Shown here piece after piece: positions 6,580 to 9,417 of a stretch of 9,417 nucleotides of DNA (within the stretch, counting starts at the first letter, position 1; each line of letters begins with the position of its first letter). Under the pieces are notes generated by a model. That model was not told where the DNA came from, made no database searches, and saw only the letters and a list, made by a program, of their open reading frames with translations. This DNA comes from Bacteroidetes bacterium HGW-Bacteroidetes-12. Its GTDB lineage: Bacteria > Bacteroidota > Bacteroidia > Flavobacteriales_E > Vicingaceae. Location: positions 1 through 9,417 of the forward strand of contig PHDR01000077.1 in the NCBI GenBank assembly GCA_002841035.1, given 5' to 3'. Made by a program: the position numbers and the translations under genes.

Positions 6580-6999
6580 ATGAAAAATACACTTTTCATA
6601 ACAATACTAATTTTGACTATGGCTTGTACACAACAATCGCAAGAGAAAGAAGCTATTTTAGAAGTGATGAGCCAACAAGAGCAAGATTGGAATAATGGAG
6701 ACATTGATGCTTTTATGCAAGGCTATTGGCAGTCGGATTCACTAATGTTTGTCGGTAAAAGCGGAATTAAATTCGGTTGGAAAACTACTTTAGAAAACTA
6801 CAAAAAATCGTATCCAGATAAATCAATCATGGGCAAACTTTCTTTCACAATAGAAAAATTGGAAGTGGAAAATCAAGCTGCATTTATGCTGGGAAAATGG
6901 AATATTACCCGAGATAATGGAGATATTGGTGGGTATTTTACACTTTATTGGAAAAAAATTGATGCAAAGTGGGTGATTGTATTAGACCATACTAGTTAA
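6580..6999 (+). CDS. Small DUF4440/SnoaL-like (NTF2-fold) putative lipoprotein
   Basis: The protein has 139 residues from the ATG at 6580. An in-frame ATG at 6541 lies inside hutH and would place charged residues before the signal peptide, so it is rejected. The N-terminus M-K-N-T-L, a hydrophobic stretch and L-T-M-A-C give a probable lipoprotein signal with Cys16, although M at -2 and T at -3 make the lipobox imperfect. The rest fits the DUF4440/SnoaL-like fold: an opening helix with Q-E-x-D-W-N-N-G-D-I-D-A-F-M-x-x-Y, then W-x-x-D-S-L-M-F-V, Y-x-x-x-Y-P, and closing strands G-K-W-x-I-x-R, G-G-Y-F-T-L-Y-W-K-K and W-V-I-V-x-D-H. Many such proteins have no known activity. It starts 5 bp after hutH and so is probably co-transcribed, but a role in histidine use is not implied. 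Confidence 0.8.
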   Translation: MKNTLFITILILTMACTQQSQEKEAILEVMSQQEQDWNNGDIDAFMQGYWQSDSLMFVGKSGIKFGWKTTLENYKKSYPDKSIMGKLSFTIEKLEVENQAAFMLGKWNITRDNGDIGGYFTLYWKKIDAKWVIVLDHTS

Positions 7000-7052
7000 T
7001 TCGCTTAAATAACTAAAAAATTAGTAGTAAAATAATTCTTTAAAAGAACATT

Positions 7053-7076
7053 AATAAAGCCTCGCATTTATTTTTT
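7053..7076 (+). terminator. Weak candidate terminator after the hutH-lipoprotein pair
   Basis: AATAAAGC (7053-7060) can pair with GC-A-TTTATT (7064-7072) with one bulged A and a CTC loop, and a T run follows to 7076. It lies 54 bp after the lipoprotein stop and overlaps the stop codon of the convergent DUF423 gene. The stem is mostly A-T, so support is low. Confidence 0.3.
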
Positions 7077-7473
7077 ACTGTGGGACTTTTATTTTTAACG
7101 CTCCCAACAAAATAAACGCCCAACCCACAATAAGTAATCCACCACCAATTGGAGTAATAGGAGCTACATATTTTAAAAATTCAATACCCAACATATTTTT
7201 TAGGGTAAGCAAATAGATTGAGCCTGAAAATAATAGAACACCCCAAAATATAAATTGTGCAGCTCTATTAAAGAAAACATGATTTATTTTTAATGTAATC
7301 ACAAATAAAAGTATCAAAACTAATGCATGATACATTTGATAACGCACCCCTGTTTCAAAAGAAGCGAGTTGTTCAGTTGTTAATATGGCTTTTAAAGCAT
7401 GAGCTCCAAATGCACCAAAAATTATGGCTAACCCACCTAAGATAGAGCCCTTTATTAATATTGATTTTTTCAT
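7075..7473 (-). CDS. DUF423 family (YgdD/TMEM256-like) inner-membrane protein
   Basis: The protein has 132 residues and four predicted membrane segments, at about residues 5-24, 47-62, 71-91 and 104-126. It carries the family signatures G-A-F-G-A-H-A-L-K (20-28), F-E-T-G-V-R-Y-Q-M-Y-H-A-L (39-51), L-L-F-S-G-S-I-Y-L-L (80-89) and I-T-P-I-G-G (106-111). The family is widespread from bacteria to animals (TMEM256) and has no established biochemical function. The length is standard and the gene looks intact. It stands alone, convergent with the hutH-lipoprotein pair and divergent from the saccharopine dehydrogenase-like gene. No Shine-Dalgarno motif or recognisable promoter precedes its ATG. Confidence 0.92.
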   Translation of the reverse strand: MKKSILIKGSILGGLAIIFGAFGAHALKAILTTEQLASFETGVRYQMYHALVLILLFVITLKINHVFFNRAAQFIFWGVLLFSGSIYLLTLKNMLGIEFLKYVAPITPIGGGLLIVGWAFILLGALKIKVPQ

Positions 7474-7729
7474 TATTTATATTAAAGTTTATTGTTAGTA
7501 AAATTCCCCATTTTTATGGAGATAAGTTTTAAATTTTTAGCGAATTTCGGGGTTAAGAATAGGTGTTAAATAAGTTGCTCATAAATGACGAAGAAACTTT
7601 GCTCTTATACAAGTTGAAAAAATTGCGAATAGCATCCTTTAATGTTTTTTCAAAGAAGTAGAAGAGTAAAAGAGTAAGTCAGAATATGCATATTTAATAC
7701 CTATTCCAAAATTGTTATAAAATATTTTC
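7474..7729. other. Divergent intergenic region, 256 bp, no gene seen
   Basis: This region lies between the starts of the DUF423 gene (minus) and the saccharopine dehydrogenase-like gene (plus), so both promoters should be here. I found no TAnnTTTG -7 box on either strand. A CCCC/GGGG pair flanks about 40 bp within 7505-7555, too far apart for a confident hairpin. Confidence 0.5.
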
Positions 7730-9076
7730 ATGAGAAAAATTCTTATCATAGGAGCTGGAAGATCAACGTCATCACTAGTTCAATACCTCTTATTTAATGC
7801 TGAAAAAGAAAATTGGTTTTTAACTATTGCTGATCAATCAAAAGAATTGGCAATGAAGTTGGCTAATAATCATGAGAATGCTAAAGCAATTGCTTTTGAT
7901 GTAAATAATGATGAAGAGCGTTTTAGACTAATTGATGAATCAGACATTGTAATTTCCATGCTACCCGCTCACATGCATATCTCTGTTGCAAAAGATTGCG
8001 TTAAATTAAAAAAACACATGGTTACAGCTTCTTATATTTCTAAAGAAATGAAAGCATTAAACGAAGAAGCAAAACAAGCAGGAGTGATATTAATGAATGA
8101 AATAGGCGTTGACCCTGGAATAGACCATCTTTCTGCAATGCGATTAATTGATAAAATAAAAGAAGATGGAGGAAGGTTGGAGGCTTTTGAAACTTTTACG
8201 GGTGGATTAATTGCTCCAGAGAGTGACAATACCCCTTGGAATTATAAATTTACTTGGAACCCTAGAAATGTAGTGTTGGCAGGACAAGGAACTGTGAAAT
8301 TCATTCAAAACAATAAGTACAAATATATTCCATACCATCAATTGTTTAGAAGAACAGAAATTATTGATGTTGAAGAATATGGTAAATTTGAAGGCTATGC
8401 CAATAGAGATTCCCTTCAATATAGAGAGATTTATGGATTAGATGACATTCCTACGATGTATAGAGGAACATTAAGAAAACTAGGTTTTTGCAGAGCTTGG
8501 GATATTTTTGTACAATTGGGAGCAACAGACGACACTTATATTATGGAAGGCTCTGAAAATATGACCAATAGAGAATTTATCAATTCATTTCTAGCTTATA
8601 ACGAAACCGATTCTGTTGAGCTAAAATTTAAACATTACCTTAACATACGCCAAGATGATGTAGATTTATTTGAGAAATTTGTTTGGTTGGGAATTTTTAA
8701 CCAAACTAAAATAGAATTAAAGCAAGCAACACCAGCCCAAATTTTACAACATATTTTAGAACAAAAACTTTCGTTAGATGAAGGAGACAAAGATATGATT
8801 GTGATGTGGCATCGGTTTTTATTTGAAAAAGATGGTGAGTATAAAGAAATTCATTCGTCCATGGTAGTTATTGGAGATGACCAAACCTATACAGCAATGG
8901 CAAAAACAGTGGGTTTACCAGTTGCTATAGCAACCAAAATGATTTTAAATAAAGTGATTGTTACACCTGGAGTTCATATTCCTATTCTTAAAGAAATTTA
9001 TAATCCCATATTGAATGAACTTGAAAATTATGGCATTCATTTTAAGGAAAAGGAAGTAACACCCCGATTTTATTAA
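7730..9076 (+). CDS. Saccharopine dehydrogenase family protein (glutamate-forming type, LYS9-like)
   Basis: The 448-residue protein starts with a Rossmann dinucleotide-binding segment: I-L-I-I-G-A-G-R-S-T-S-S (G8, G10) and an acidic D35 at the end of the second strand, in T-I-A-D-Q-S. The segment D-I-V-I-S-M-L-P-A-H-M-H follows, then M-N-E-I-G-V-D-P-G-I-D-H (V127 to H133), a signature of the LYS9-type saccharopine reductase group, and F-T-G-G-L-I-A-P. The C-terminal half is the usual substrate-binding domain. In that family the enzyme interconverts saccharopine with glutamate and aminoadipate semialdehyde. In bacteria that make lysine by the diaminopimelate route, a catabolic role in lysine degradation is more likely. 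D35 suggests NAD(H) preference, which is inference. No lysine-ketoglutarate reductase gene is in view. Neighbours give no pathway support. Confidence 0.85.
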   Translation: MRKILIIGAGRSTSSLVQYLLFNAEKENWFLTIADQSKELAMKLANNHENAKAIAFDVNNDEERFRLIDESDIVISMLPAHMHISVAKDCVKLKKHMVTASYISKEMKALNEEAKQAGVILMNEIGVDPGIDHLSAMRLIDKIKEDGGRLEAFETFTGGLIAPESDNTPWNYKFTWNPRNVVLAGQGTVKFIQNNKYKYIPYHQLFRRTEIIDVEEYGKFEGYANRDSLQYREIYGLDDIPTMYRGTLRKLGFCRAWDIFVQLGATDDTYIMEGSENMTNREFINSFLAYNETDSVELKFKHYLNIRQDDVDLFEKFVWLGIFNQTKIELKQATPAQILQHILEQKLSLDEGDKDMIVMWHRFLFEKDGEYKEIHSSMVVIGDDQTYTAMAKTVGLPVAIATKMILNKVIVTPGVHIPILKEIYNPILNELENYGIHFKEKEVTPRFY

Positions 9077-9167
9077 GGTTTTAGAGGTTAGTAATTAGGT
9101 GTAGGTTAGTAAATTCTTAATTAACGATTAACTTTCAAACTATTAACTATTAACGAATAACCATATT
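9077..9167 (+). repeat. Spacer made of short repeated words upstream of mqnB
   Basis: AGGTTAGTAA occurs at 9085-9094 and 9103-9112. TATTAAC is in perfect tandem (9141-9147 and 9148-9154). TTAACGA occurs at 9121-9127 and 9150-9156. No terminator or promoter motif is recognisable. Confidence 0.65.
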
Positions 9168-9417
9168 ATGAACATATTAATTGTATCAGCTACTTATCTC
9201 GAAATAGAGCCTTTGTTGACTCATTTTAGTTTTATTCATCAACCCAATCAAAAACTAAGGCAATACCATTTTAAAAATCATGAAATAGATGTCTTAATTC
9301 CTGGTGTTGGAATGACTTTTACTGCTTATTGGTTAGGGAAAACACTTGCTCAAAAGCGTTACGATTATGCACTAAATTTAGGAATAGCAGGTTCTTTCAC
9401 AGATGAGTTAATTATTG
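9168..9417 (+). CDS. mqnB: Futalosine hydrolase, N-terminal part (3' truncated by window edge)
   Basis: The ATG at 9168 opens a frame that runs off the right edge, with 83 codons visible. The N-terminus M-N-I-L-I-V-S-A-T-Y-L-E-I-E-P-L-L, then D-V-L-I-P-G-V-G-M-T-F-T-A-Y-W-L-G-K and N-L-G-I-A-G-S-F, fits the nucleoside phosphorylase/hydrolase superfamily. The G-V-G-M-x-x-T-A-Y form is the pattern seen in MqnB. MqnB removes hypoxanthine from futalosine to give dehypoxanthine futalosine in the alternative menaquinone pathway. The main alternative is MTA/SAH nucleosidase, and the C-terminal catalytic part needed to separate the two is outside the window. The start is preceded by a repeat-rich 91-bp spacer and no Shine-Dalgarno motif. 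Confidence 0.8.
   Translation, partial: MNILIVSATYLEIEPLLTHFSFIHQPNQKLRQYHFKNHEIDVLIPGVGMTFTAYWLGKTLAQKRYDYALNLGIAGSFTDELII

Noticed and set aside
6541..6999. Longer reading of the DUF4440-like gene starting at ATG 6541, inside hutH
   Set aside because: It would add 13 charged residues before an otherwise clean lipoprotein signal and overlap hutH by 34 bp. The ATG at 6580 fits better.
7036..7048. Small hairpin TTCTTT/AAAGAA between the convergent genes
   Set aside because: It has only six A/T-rich pairs with a one-base gap and no T run directly after it, so it is expected by chance in this composition.

Overview
The window is AT-rich and carries markers of the phylum Bacteroidota, most likely order Flavobacteriales. 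These are the end of a protein with a type-B sorting tail for the type IX secretion system (T9SS), the gliding-motility genes gldB and gldC, and translation starts preceded by A/T-rich sequence with no recognisable Shine-Dalgarno motif. The futalosine-hydrolase-like gene at the right edge suggests a lineage that makes menaquinone by the futalosine route, so perhaps not a core Flavobacterium-type genus. That last point is inference.

Layout, left to right. At 2-202 (+) lies the tail of a secreted T9SS substrate, closed by a strong bidirectional-looking terminator at 225-261. The tail-to-tail gap 203-583 has no gene but holds a perfect 25-bp inverted repeat with a 25-nt loop (384-458). On the minus strand, an outer-membrane beta-barrel gene (2124-1375) is followed 2 bp later by nadE (1372-584). 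Divergent from these, on the plus strand, come gldB (2176-3186), gldC (3288-3614) and hemN (3611-4978), the last overlapping gldC by 4 bp. hutH (5063-6574) and a small DUF4440-like putative lipoprotein (6580-6999) follow, 5 bp apart. A DUF423 membrane protein lies on the minus strand (7473-7075). Then come a saccharopine dehydrogenase-family gene (7730-9076) and the first 83 codons of a futalosine hydrolase (mqnB, 9168 to the window edge).

Functionally this is mostly a housekeeping and core-lineage region: NAD synthesis, heme synthesis, histidine and probably lysine catabolism, menaquinone synthesis, plus gliding components. The genes do not form one pathway. The tightest physical couplings are OMP-nadE, gldC-hemN and hutH-lipoprotein.

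I found no convincing undescribed multi-gene system. The least explained structures are non-coding: the long hairpin at 384-458, and three intergenic spacers (before gldC, hutH and mqnB) built from short, partly tandem repeated words.
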